Part shown: positions 1 through 6,271 of the stretch, in pieces | Position numbering within the stretch: the stretch's first letter is position 1 | Layout of the letters: every line of letters begins with the position of its first letter | NCBI GenBank assembly: GCA_002308775.1 | Contig: DBVT01000074.1 | Coordinates: 36,121 to 52,042 of the forward strand | Reading direction: 5' to 3' | Source: Mageeibacillus sp. UBA1257 | GTDB lineage: Bacteria > Bacillota > Clostridia > UBA1212 > UBA1257 | DNA: 15,922 nt | Made by a program: the position numbers and the translations under genes | Notes under the pieces: generated by a model | What the model saw: the letters and a program-made list of their open reading frames with translations, nothing else | Database searches by the model: none | What the model was told of the DNA's origin: nothing

Positions 1-174
1 CATTTCGGGCATCATCACGTCCAGCAGGATTATATCGGGCGAATGTTCTCTGAAAGCCTTCAAAGCATCCTTGCCCGTCGTCGCGACTATCGGTGTGAAA
101 CCGTCCCTTTTCGCGTACTGGGAAAGAACTTCAGTGATTTGCGGTGTGTCGTCAGCGATCAAAATAGTAGGCAT
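1..174 (-). CDS. Response regulator receiver domain (partial; C-terminus beyond left edge)
   Basis: Only the first 58 codons are in the window. The protein starts MPTILIADDTPQITEVL and runs to LLDVMMPEM. This is the start of a CheY-like receiver domain: the acidic pair D8-D9 (metal binding), the phospho-acceptor D52 in the LLDVMMP motif, and alternating hydrophobic strands. Such proteins receive a phosphate from a sensor histidine kinase and usually switch a DNA-binding output domain. The output domain and any kinase lie outside the window, so the subfamily (OmpR-type or other) cannot be told. The start at 174 is supported by an AAAGGAG ribosome binding site at 183-189, 8 bases upstream, and by a promoter at 277-305. 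It is divergent from the gene at 407. Confidence 0.92.
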   Translation of the reverse strand, partial: MPTILIADDTPQITEVLSQYAKRDGFTPIVATTGKDALKAFREHSPDIILLDVMMPEM

Positions 175-276
175 TCTGTTTTCTCCTTTACCTTGCGCAT
201 TTTACTTCTGCAAGTACATTGTACACATACAAAACGGCCAAAATCGTCCGAAATGTTGTCATTTCTGTGTCATTAG

Positions 277-305
277 ATTATATATTAAATCGCAAAAAAG
301 GGCAA
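277..305 (-). promoter_or_regulatory. SigA-type promoter of the response regulator
   Basis: On the minus strand, TTGCCC (300-305) is followed by a 17-base spacer and a perfect TATAAT (277-282). The start would fall near 270, giving a leader of about 95 bases before the ATG at 174. The leader holds an 11-bp near-palindrome GTACATTGTAC (214-224) that could be an operator. The assignment rests on consensus match alone. Confidence 0.6.
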
Positions 306-330
306 AAAGATGTTCTTTAACAGGCGAAAA

Positions 331-339
331 TGGTATAAT
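331..339 (+). promoter_or_regulatory. Extended -10 promoter for the DIP1984-like gene
   Basis: TGG-TATAAT at 331-339 is a full extended -10 element. No good -35 is present at 16-18 bases upstream, which is common for extended -10 promoters. Transcription would begin near 346, giving a leader of about 60 bases. It lies back to back with the response regulator promoter. Confidence 0.6.
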
Positions 340-406
340 ATGCAATGTCACGCGATGAAGGATTTCCCCGAAAGCGCGTACAATTTCTTGAAAGGGAGAC
401 AGAAAA

Positions 407-916
407 ATGAAAGTCACATCCGCAGAAGCTAATAAGTTATTGAGAAAATTATCAGAGGATTATGAAAACATCATCCTCGAAGAGAGAAACAGCAGGAGCT
501 TCATAGCTGCCACGACAGAGGATATCGAGACCGTGCGTCCCGAGTACGATTACGGTGAGACGAAGAAAAAACTCGACGATCTCGCAGCGAAGATCAGACG
601 CGTAAAGCACGCGATAAACGTTTTCAACACGACCCACAAGGTAAAAGGCTACGACATGACCATAGACGAAGTCCTCGTTTATATTCCTCAGCTTTCCTCG
701 AAAAAGCAAAAACTGTCCGGTATGATGAACGTCCTTCCGAAAGAGAGGGACACGTCGAGAGTGAACGGAAACATAATCGACTATGTGTACGCGAACTACG
801 ATATCAAGGAAGCAGCAAGGGATTTCGACGCTGTGTCAGTTGAGCTTTCAAACGTTCAGACTGCGCTCGACGTTATGAACAATTCCGTAAAATTCGACAT
901 CGATATCGACATTTAA
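407..916 (+). CDS. DIP1984-like coiled-coil protein of unknown function
   Basis: A 169-residue cytoplasmic protein with no signal peptide or membrane segment. It is mostly charged helix and resembles the DIP1984 family as I remember it: a helical region around residues 52-75 with an RRVKHAINVFNTT segment (the family often has an ARINRTN-like motif here), a second helix near 85-105, and a closing helix near 135-160 with a repeated helix-and-Asn pattern. The tail FDIDIDI is acidic. Family members are small and uncharacterised, and some carry the unproven name septicolysin. The start has an AAAGGGAG ribosome binding site at 391-398. It is monocistronic from its own extended -10 promoter, and the nearest terminator is about 255 bases beyond the stop (1171-1211). 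I am sure it is a gene and only moderately sure of the family. Confidence 0.8.
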   Translation: MKVTSAEANKLLRKLSEDYENIILEERNSRSFIAATTEDIETVRPEYDYGETKKKLDDLAAKIRRVKHAINVFNTTHKVKGYDMTIDEVLVYIPQLSSKKQKLSGMMNVLPKERDTSRVNGNIIDYVYANYDIKEAARDFDAVSVELSNVQTALDVMNNSVKFDIDIDI

Positions 917-930
917 AACGTGTAAAAAAC

Positions 931-1165
931 GCATGAGCTGACGGTTTTTCGAAAATATCATATCGCTGCATCGACTTTTCGCGATATGCGCTTTCCGTCA
1001 GTCGAAGCGCGTGCCTTTTTAACTTACCGCTTACTCAAGGTCACGGTTCAAAAGTTAAGGTCAATCGTTATTTCTGCCGTTATGAGTTATGAGCATTGTT
1101 CAAGGTAAGAGACGCAGAGATCGATCTATTCAAACAGAAGGCTCGGCTTCGGCTGAAAAAACTTT
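931..1165 (+). ncRNA. Candidate structured RNA or structured 3' UTR, class unknown
   Basis: The 405 bases between 916 and 1322 have no credible reading frame on either strand. They do hold nested complementary segments: 938-944 with 995-1001 (CTGACGG/CCGTCAG), enclosing 959-966 with 981-988 (CATATCGC/GCGATATG). Further on, 1023-1028 pairs with 1104-1109 (CTTACC/GGTAAG), flanked by 1009-1012 with 1112-1115 and enclosing 1043-1048 with 1063-1068. A small CGGC-TTCG-GCTG hairpin lies near 1144-1155, followed by the strong terminator at 1171. No clear promoter is seen just upstream, so this may be the 3' UTR of the preceding gene rather than a separate RNA. I could not match it to RNase P, tmRNA, SRP RNA, 6S or a T-box by conserved motifs. 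Ends are approximate. Confidence 0.35.
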
Positions 1166-1170
1166 CTTTT

Positions 1171-1211
1171 AAGACCACGGAAGTTCGGTTTCAAGTGGTC
1201 TTTTTTTTTTT
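1171..1211 (+). terminator. Strong Rho-independent terminator
   Basis: AAGACCAC (1171-1178) pairs with GTGGTCTT (1195-1202). An inner GGAA/TTTC helix extends it, and it runs directly into 11 consecutive T residues (1201-1211). The minus strand lacks a comparable U-tail, so it works for plus-strand transcripts. It ends transcription from the DIP1984-like gene and/or the candidate RNA before comM. Confidence 0.88.
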
Positions 1212-1226
1212 GCGCGCCTTGAGGAT

Positions 1227-1240
1227 ATTTCCCGGGAAAT
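1227..1240. promoter_or_regulatory. 14-bp perfect palindrome upstream of comM, possible operator
   Basis: ATTTCCCGGGAAAT reads the same on both strands. It lies between the upstream terminator and the comM start, where an operator would be expected. A weak -10-like TACAAT follows at 1274-1279 with no convincing -35. That weak hexamer is the only promoter candidate I see for the comM-dprA transcript. No known regulator is assigned. Confidence 0.35.
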
Positions 1241-1321
1241 GACCTCGGCGTTTTTTTTGCGTCCGAAACGTTTTACAATGACGCTGCAGCGGCAGAAAAG
1301 TAAAAAAGGAGATGACGGATC

Positions 1322-2866
1322 ATGTATGCAAAGGTTAAAACGATCGGGCTCAGCGTTTTGAGAGGAGAAGTGGTCGACGCGGAAATAGACGTCGGAAAGG
1401 GGCTGCCTGATTTTGAAATAGTGGGTCTCGGAGATACCTCTGTAAAAGAATCGAGGAAGAGGGTCCGAACGGCGATAGTCAATACAAAAATACAGTTTCC
1501 CGTAGGGAAGATCACAGTGAACCTGGCTCCGGCCGATCTTCGAAAGGAAGGCTCGGGATTCGATCTTGCGATAGCAGTCGGAATACTTATCTGCGCGGGT
1601 CAGATCCCCGAACACCGCACTGAAGGCTTTGCGCTGATAGGGGAACTGTCGCTCGACGGAAGGGTCAGAGGCGTTAAAGGCATGCTTCCGATGCTCACCG
1701 AAGGGCGTAAGAAGGGCATTGAAAAATATCTGATACCAAAGGACGATCTCGAAGAGGCGAAACTCTCTGAAAAATGCTCCGTTTATGCGGTCGAAACGCT
1801 TGAAGACGTTATAAATTTCTTCAAACACGGAGACATTTCAAATGTGATCTGTTTCGAGAATACAGATGCGCGCCGCGGGGGCAGGTATGTAAAGAGCGAA
1901 AAAATATTCGAGGAGGACATGGCAGACATAGCGGGACAGAAGAAGGCGAAAAGAGTGCTCGAAATAGCCGCGGCCGGCGGTCACAATATTTTACTCAAAG
2001 GATCGCCCGGATGCGGCAAAACGATGCTCGCGAAAAGGACTGCCGGCATACTCCCTCCGATGACAGCAGACGAGGCTATAGAGGTCACAACGATATATTC
2101 CGCGGCGGGTCTTCTCGAAGCAGGTCAGGGTCTTATAACGGACAGACCGATGAGGCAGGTCGGAAGGGGCATCACACAGGCTGCTCTGATCGGAGGAGGC
2201 GCGAATCTTAAAGTCGGCGAGATCTCTCTTGCTCACAACGGGATACTTTTTATAGACGAATTTGCCGAGATCGGAAGGACGATGGGAGGACTTCTCCGCC
2301 AGCCTTTGGAGGAAAAACAGGTGACATTTTTAAGTCAGGGCAAAAAAACAACTCTTCCGGCAGATTTCATGCTCGTCGCGGCGTCGAATCCGTGCAAATG
2401 CGGATATCTGTATGAAGAAGGAAGATGCAGGTGCACTCCGTACCAGATAAGGTCTTATGAAAAGGGGATCTCAGGGCCGCTCGCGGACAGGATAGACATA
2501 CACCTCGAAGTCGTGAGCGTTCCGTACGGCGAGATCGAAGGTGAAAAGCACGAGACGAGCAGCGTTATACGGGAAAGGGTAAAAAAGGTCAGAGAAATTC
2601 AGCGGGAGAGATATAAGAAGGAAGGGATCAAAGTAAATGCGTCCCTGTCCGGCGGCGCGCTGAAAAAATACTGCAGACAGGACGAAGGTTCGAAACATTT
2701 TCTCGCAGCTGTGATGGACAGCGCGGGATTCAGCATGAGAAGCTATGAGAAGATATTGAAGATATCGAGAACTATTGCGGATATGGCGGGAAGGGAGCAG
2801 ATCTGCGAGGAGGATATAGCGGAAGCGGTCCGTTACAGGCCGAAAAACGCGACAGAAAAAGATTGA
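1322..2866 (+). CDS. comM: YifB/ComM-family AAA+ ATPase (Mg-chelatase-like)
   Basis: A 514-residue protein, the usual length for the YifB/ComM family. Residues 1-170 form the N-terminal domain related to Lon substrate-binding/protease folds (KGLPDFEIVGLGDTSVKESR, then NLAPADLRKEGSGFDLAIAVG). The AAA+ core follows, with Walker A GSPGCGKT at 227-234 and Walker B FIDE at 310-313. The cysteine motif NPCKCGY (C358, C360) and GRCRCTP come next, then GPLADRIDIH, and a C-terminal Mg-chelatase helical domain to about residue 510. In proteobacteria ComM is a hexameric helicase that drives branch migration when incoming single-stranded DNA is integrated during transformation. The role in this organism is inferred by family. 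The start has AAGGAG at 1306-1311. dprA follows directly, which fits the DNA-uptake theme. Confidence 0.93.
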   Translation: MYAKVKTIGLSVLRGEVVDAEIDVGKGLPDFEIVGLGDTSVKESRKRVRTAIVNTKIQFPVGKITVNLAPADLRKEGSGFDLAIAVGILICAGQIPEHRTEGFALIGELSLDGRVRGVKGMLPMLTEGRKKGIEKYLIPKDDLEEAKLSEKCSVYAVETLEDVINFFKHGDISNVICFENTDARRGGRYVKSEKIFEEDMADIAGQKKAKRVLEIAAAGGHNILLKGSPGCGKTMLAKRTAGILPPMTADEAIEVTTIYSAAGLLEAGQGLITDRPMRQVGRGITQAALIGGGANLKVGEISLAHNGILFIDEFAEIGRTMGGLLRQPLEEKQVTFLSQGKKTTLPADFMLVAASNPCKCGYLYEEGRCRCTPYQIRSYEKGISGPLADRIDIHLEVVSVPYGEIEGEKHETSSVIRERVKKVREIQRERYKKEGIKVNASLSGGALKKYCRQDEGSKHFLAAVMDSAGFSMRSYEKILKISRTIADMAGREQICEEDIAEAVRYRPKNATEKD

Positions 2867-2886
2867 GAATGAGAGAGGACGATCGG

Positions 2887-4041
2887 ATGGATGAAAAAAA
2901 TAAAATGGAAGAACCGAGCGAGGAACTGCTCTGGGTCTGGATGACGAAGCTCGGAAGACCGAGGAACAAAGCTGTATCGCTCGTATATGATATCTACGGT
3001 TCTCCGCGGAGAGCGTGGCATGCGGAAAAAATGACTGAAGAGGAAATAAACAAAACGGAGACTCCTGTTTTTTACTCGAGGGTATTTGATGAAAAAATAA
3101 AAGAGGAAGCGAAAGAAGACTACAGAAAAACTCTCGATGCGGGGATCAGGATAATCATGAAAAATTCGCCTTTGTATCCTTCGAATCTGGCGAATATTTT
3201 CAGCGCGCCTCCCGTGATCTACGTGATCGGAAAACTGCCCGCGGAAGTCGATCCGCTGATGAAACTGATATCTGTCGTAGGATCCCGCAGCTGCACGGCC
3301 TATGGAAGAAATGTGACTTACAGGATGTGCAGAGAACTTGCGGAGTGCGGAATAGGAATAGTGAGCGGCCTCGCGAGGGGGATAGATATTTCCGCGCATC
3401 TCGCCGCTTTGGACGCGGGAGGTTATACGATAGCGGTGATGGGAGGAGGAGTCGATGTGGTCTATCCGCCCGAGCATAAAAGAACTTACGAAAGGATAGT
3501 TCAGACGGGATGTATAATATCGGAGCATCCTCCGGGCACAGAGCCTCTCAGAAATTTTTTCCCGGCAAGAAACAGGATAATCGCAGGCCTTTCATCCGCG
3601 ACGTTCGTAACTGAAGCGGGAAAAAGCTCCGGAGCGATGATCACAGTCGACAGGGCTCTCGAAGAAGGAAGAGACGTGCTCGCGCTTCCGGGAAATATCG
3701 ACAGCCCACCCAGCGAGGGCACAAATATGCTGATCAGAAAAGGCGCCTCGTGCGTCACATGCGTGGGAGATATACTCGAGGAACTCTCTTACGGGGGAAC
3801 TGACCGTTATGAGAGCGAAGGATATTGTAAAGGCGCAGATCCGCTCGATTTTTTACCTGACAGGGAGAAGATCGTATTTAAAATGATACTTGACGGGCAA
3901 AGCAGGCCTGATGTCGACGGCGAGAATTCCGGGCTTTCGGCGGGAGAGATAGCCGCGGCGTTGACAAAACTCGAACTTAAAGGTATTATCGAAAAGATGC
4001 CTTCAGGCACCTGGCTTGCAAAAAAAATCTTTACAAGCTGA
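2887..4041 (+). CDS. dprA: DNA-processing protein DprA (Smf)
   Basis: A 384-residue cytoplasmic protein that binds incoming single-stranded DNA and loads RecA during natural transformation. Residues 10-60 resemble the N-terminal SAM-like helical domain. The Rossmann-like core carries VGSRSCTAYG (131-140), SGLARGID (160-167), AVMGGGVDVVYPPEH, FPARNRIIAGLS (225-236) and LALPGNIDSPPSEGTN (265-280), all hallmarks of the family. The C-terminal 60 residues look like the DprA winged helix. I chose the ATG at 2887 because GAGAGAGGA at 2871-2879 is correctly spaced for it. A TTG at 2863 and an ATG at 2869 are in frame but have no ribosome binding site. It starts 20 bases after comM, so the two are probably co-transcribed. 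Confidence 0.93.
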   Translation: MDEKNKMEEPSEELLWVWMTKLGRPRNKAVSLVYDIYGSPRRAWHAEKMTEEEINKTETPVFYSRVFDEKIKEEAKEDYRKTLDAGIRIIMKNSPLYPSNLANIFSAPPVIYVIGKLPAEVDPLMKLISVVGSRSCTAYGRNVTYRMCRELAECGIGIVSGLARGIDISAHLAALDAGGYTIAVMGGGVDVVYPPEHKRTYERIVQTGCIISEHPPGTEPLRNFFPARNRIIAGLSSATFVTEAGKSSGAMITVDRALEEGRDVLALPGNIDSPPSEGTNMLIRKGASCVTCVGDILEELSYGGTDRYESEGYCKGADPLDFLPDREKIVFKMILDGQSRPDVDGENSGLSAGEIAAALTKLELKGIIEKMPSGTWLAKKIFTS

Positions 4042-4057
4042 AAAATTGGTGTATGAT
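4030..4057 (+). promoter_or_regulatory. Probable separate promoter of topA
   Basis: TTTACA (4030-4035), a 16-base spacer and TATGAT (4052-4057) each match the SigA consensus at five of six positions. The -35 lies inside the last codons of dprA. Transcription would start near 4064, giving a very short leader. The -10 region is almost identical over 18 bases to that of the promoter at the right edge (15871-15899). A private promoter would let topA respond to supercoiling independently of comM-dprA. Confidence 0.55.
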
Positions 4058-4068
4058 TATTTTTAATA

Positions 4069-4080
4069 CGACGAAAGTCG
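4069..4080 (+). promoter_or_regulatory. Small GAAA-loop hairpin in the topA leader
   Basis: CGAC-GAAA-GTCG forms a 4-bp stem with a GNRA tetraloop immediately before the GGAGGAGG ribosome binding site. If transcription starts near 4064 the hairpin would sit at the 5' end of the mRNA, where such hairpins can protect against decay. That function is inferred. Confidence 0.35.
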
Positions 4081-4091
4081 GAGGAGGAAGT

Positions 4092-6269
4092 ATGGCAGGA
4101 ACACTCGTAATAGTCGAATCGCCTGCAAAGGCAAAAACGATAGAAAGAATACTCGGAAAACAGTACACGGTAAAGGCTTCCGCAGGGCATCTCAGAGACC
4201 TTCCGGAGAAGAGGCTCGGAGTAGATATAGAACACGGATTCGCGCCCCAGTACATAAACGTTCAGGGCAAAGCGCAGCTCATCAAAGAGCTCAGAGAGGC
4301 CGCGGAGAAGGCCGATACTGTTATTCTCGCAACTGACCCTGACCGCGAAGGAGAAGCGATATCGTGGCATCTGGCTTATCTGCTCGGAATAAACTGCGAT
4401 TCGAATGTCAGAGTCACATTCAATGAAATAACAGAAAAAGCAGTAAAACAGGGCTTTGAAGCGCCCAGAAAAATAGATATGAACCTCGTCGACACTTACC
4501 AGGCGAGAAGAGTCCTCGACAGGATCGTCGGATACAAAGTGAGTCCACTGCTTTGGAAGAAAGTAAAAAAAGGTCTCAGCGCGGGTCGCGTCCAGTCCGT
4601 TGCGGTCAGAATAATCTGCGACAGGGAAGCGGAGATCGAAGCATTCGACAGTAAGGAATTCTGGACGGTCGAAGCTGATCTTTCAAAGAAGGAAGCAAAA
4701 CAGATCTTCTCGGCGTCGTTCCACGGCGATCTGAAGGGCAAGAAGATCTCTTTGTCTTCAAAAGAGGACGCTGACAAGATACTCGCGGGAGTCGAAGGAA
4801 AAGATTTTACAGTCAAAAACGTCACATATACAGAAAAGAAGAAATCACCGGCGCCGCCTTTTACGACGAGTACGCTGCAGCAAGAAGCATCGAAGAGGAT
4901 GGGTTTTTCGTCTTCGAGAACGATGAGCCTTGCGCAGCAGCTGTATGAAGGCTTGAACATACCGGGAGTGGGACATATGGCTCTCGTGACATATATCAGA
5001 ACGGATTCCGTCAGAGTTGCAGACGACGCTGCGGGATTCGCGGCAAAGATAATCACTGAAAAATACGGGAAAGAGTATCTGCCTTCCAAGAGAAGATTTT
5101 ACAAAAACAGAAATTCTTCGCAGGACGCTCACGAGGCGATCAGACCGTCTCATCTCGATATAACTCCCGAAAGCGTCAAAGATAAAATAACCAACGACCA
5201 GTTCAGATTGTACAAGCTTATATACGAAAGATTTATCGCGAGCCAGATGGCAGACGCTGTCTACGATGTATGCAACGTCGATATCACCGCGGGAGATTAT
5301 CTCTTCAAAACTGCAGGCAGGACCGTAAAATTCGCCGGATACACGGCTGTATATGCCGAAGCAAAGGATGAGGGGGATGAAGAAGACGCCAAGAGACTTC
5401 CGAAAATGGAAGCGGGAGAGGTGCTCTGTGTGAAAGAGGTAAAACCGCTGCAGCATTTTACACAACCGCCTCTCAGATTCACCGAAGCCACGCTCATAAA
5501 GGCGCTTGAAGAATACGGAATAGGAAGGCCCAGCACGTACGCTCCCACTCTTTCGGTGATCCAGGAGAGAAATTACGTCGCGAAAGAAAAGAAATTCCTC
5601 ATTCCGACAGACCTGGGAAAACTCGTGAACGAGCTGCTCAAAAAGAGTTTCAGGGATATCGTCGACGTGAAATTCACGGCGCAGGTAGAGAGCACATTCG
5701 ACGAAATAGAAGAGGGAAAGAGAGACTGGGTAGGAGTTATTTCCGAATTTTACGAAGGGTTCGAGAAGGAACTCGAGACTGCCGAAAAGGAATTGACGAG
5801 GGTCAGCCTGCCTGCGAAAGAGAGCGACGTTATTTGCGAACTCTGCGGAAGAAAGATGGTCTACAAAGAGGGCAGATTCGGCACGTTCCTCGCATGTCCC
5901 GGCTATCCCGAGTGTAAAAACACGAAGCCTATCGTTGAATCGGTTGGCGTAAAATGTCCGAAATGCGGAAGAGATCTTGTATACAGAAAGTCGAAAAAAG
6001 GCGATAAGTTTATTTCCTGCACGGGATACCCGGACTGCAAATATATGTCGTGGAACGTTCCGACAGGAGAGATGTGTCCGACCTGCGGCGAACCTCTCGA
6101 ATGGATGTCCAGGGGACGCAAGAAATTCGCCGGTTGCAACAATAAGGAATGTAAGGATTTCGCCGGATTTGACAGAACGACAAAGAAGACGGCTTCAAAA
6201 GGCGCTTCAAGATCCTCAGGTACGTCAAAAAAGGCTCCGAAGACTCAGGAAAGTCCTGAAAAAGGTTGA
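4092..6269 (+). CDS. topA: DNA topoisomerase I (type IA)
   Basis: A 725-residue enzyme that relaxes negative supercoils by cutting one strand through a 5'-phosphotyrosine. The TOPRIM domain holds E9 in LVIVESPAKAK and the acidic metal motif DPDRE at 82-86. The DNA-gate region contains ARRVLDRIVGYKVSPLLW and LSAGRVQSVAVR. The catalytic tyrosine is Y301 in TYIRTDS. At the C-terminus are three four-cysteine zinc ribbons beginning near C582, C622 and C662, then a basic Lys/Ser tail of about 30 residues, as in many Firmicutes. The ATG at 4092 follows a strong GGAGGAGG site (4080-4087). An in-frame ATG at 4053 overlaps the promoter -10 and has no ribosome binding site. trmFO begins 2 bases after the stop. 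Confidence 0.96.
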   Translation: MAGTLVIVESPAKAKTIERILGKQYTVKASAGHLRDLPEKRLGVDIEHGFAPQYINVQGKAQLIKELREAAEKADTVILATDPDREGEAISWHLAYLLGINCDSNVRVTFNEITEKAVKQGFEAPRKIDMNLVDTYQARRVLDRIVGYKVSPLLWKKVKKGLSAGRVQSVAVRIICDREAEIEAFDSKEFWTVEADLSKKEAKQIFSASFHGDLKGKKISLSSKEDADKILAGVEGKDFTVKNVTYTEKKKSPAPPFTTSTLQQEASKRMGFSSSRTMSLAQQLYEGLNIPGVGHMALVTYIRTDSVRVADDAAGFAAKIITEKYGKEYLPSKRRFYKNRNSSQDAHEAIRPSHLDITPESVKDKITNDQFRLYKLIYERFIASQMADAVYDVCNVDITAGDYLFKTAGRTVKFAGYTAVYAEAKDEGDEEDAKRLPKMEAGEVLCVKEVKPLQHFTQPPLRFTEATLIKALEEYGIGRPSTYAPTLSVIQERNYVAKEKKFLIPTDLGKLVNELLKKSFRDIVDVKFTAQVESTFDEIEEGKRDWVGVISEFYEGFEKELETAEKELTRVSLPAKESDVICELCGRKMVYKEGRFGTFLACPGYPECKNTKPIVESVGVKCPKCGRDLVYRKSKKGDKFISCTGYPDCKYMSWNVPTGEMCPTCGEPLEWMSRGRKKFAGCNNKECKDFAGFDRTTKKTASKGASRSSGTSKKAPKTQESPEKG

Positions 6270-6271
6270 AA

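Noticed and set aside
43..358. Two plus-strand open frames over the response regulator and divergent promoters
   Set aside because: They lie antisense to a clear receiver domain and run through both promoters; no ribosome binding site or family pattern.
452..709. 85-codon minus-strand frame in the DIP1984-like gene
   Set aside because: Antisense shadow; the plus-strand gene has promoter and ribosome binding site, this one has neither.
917..1321. 6S RNA, SRP RNA, RNase P RNA, tmRNA or T-box in the comM upstream gap
   Set aside because: None of the conserved primary motifs I know for these classes could be found; only general structure is supported.
1169..1828. 219-codon minus-strand frame across the terminator and comM
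   Set aside because: Composition is Phe/Arg-rich, it crosses a strong terminator and is antisense to conserved comM.
2863..2886. TTG/ATG starts giving a longer DprA overlapping comM
   Set aside because: No ribosome binding site before them, whereas GAGAGAGGA is well spaced for the ATG at 2887.
2833..3528. 231-codon minus-strand frame antisense to dprA
   Set aside because: Antisense to conserved DprA motifs; low-quality Phe/Ser/Arg-rich sequence with no recognisable domain.
4053..4091. In-frame upstream ATG that would lengthen TopA by 13 residues
   Set aside because: It overlaps the -10 hexamer of the topA promoter and lacks a ribosome binding site; TopA family proteins start near the VIVESPAKAK motif, matching the ATG at 4092.
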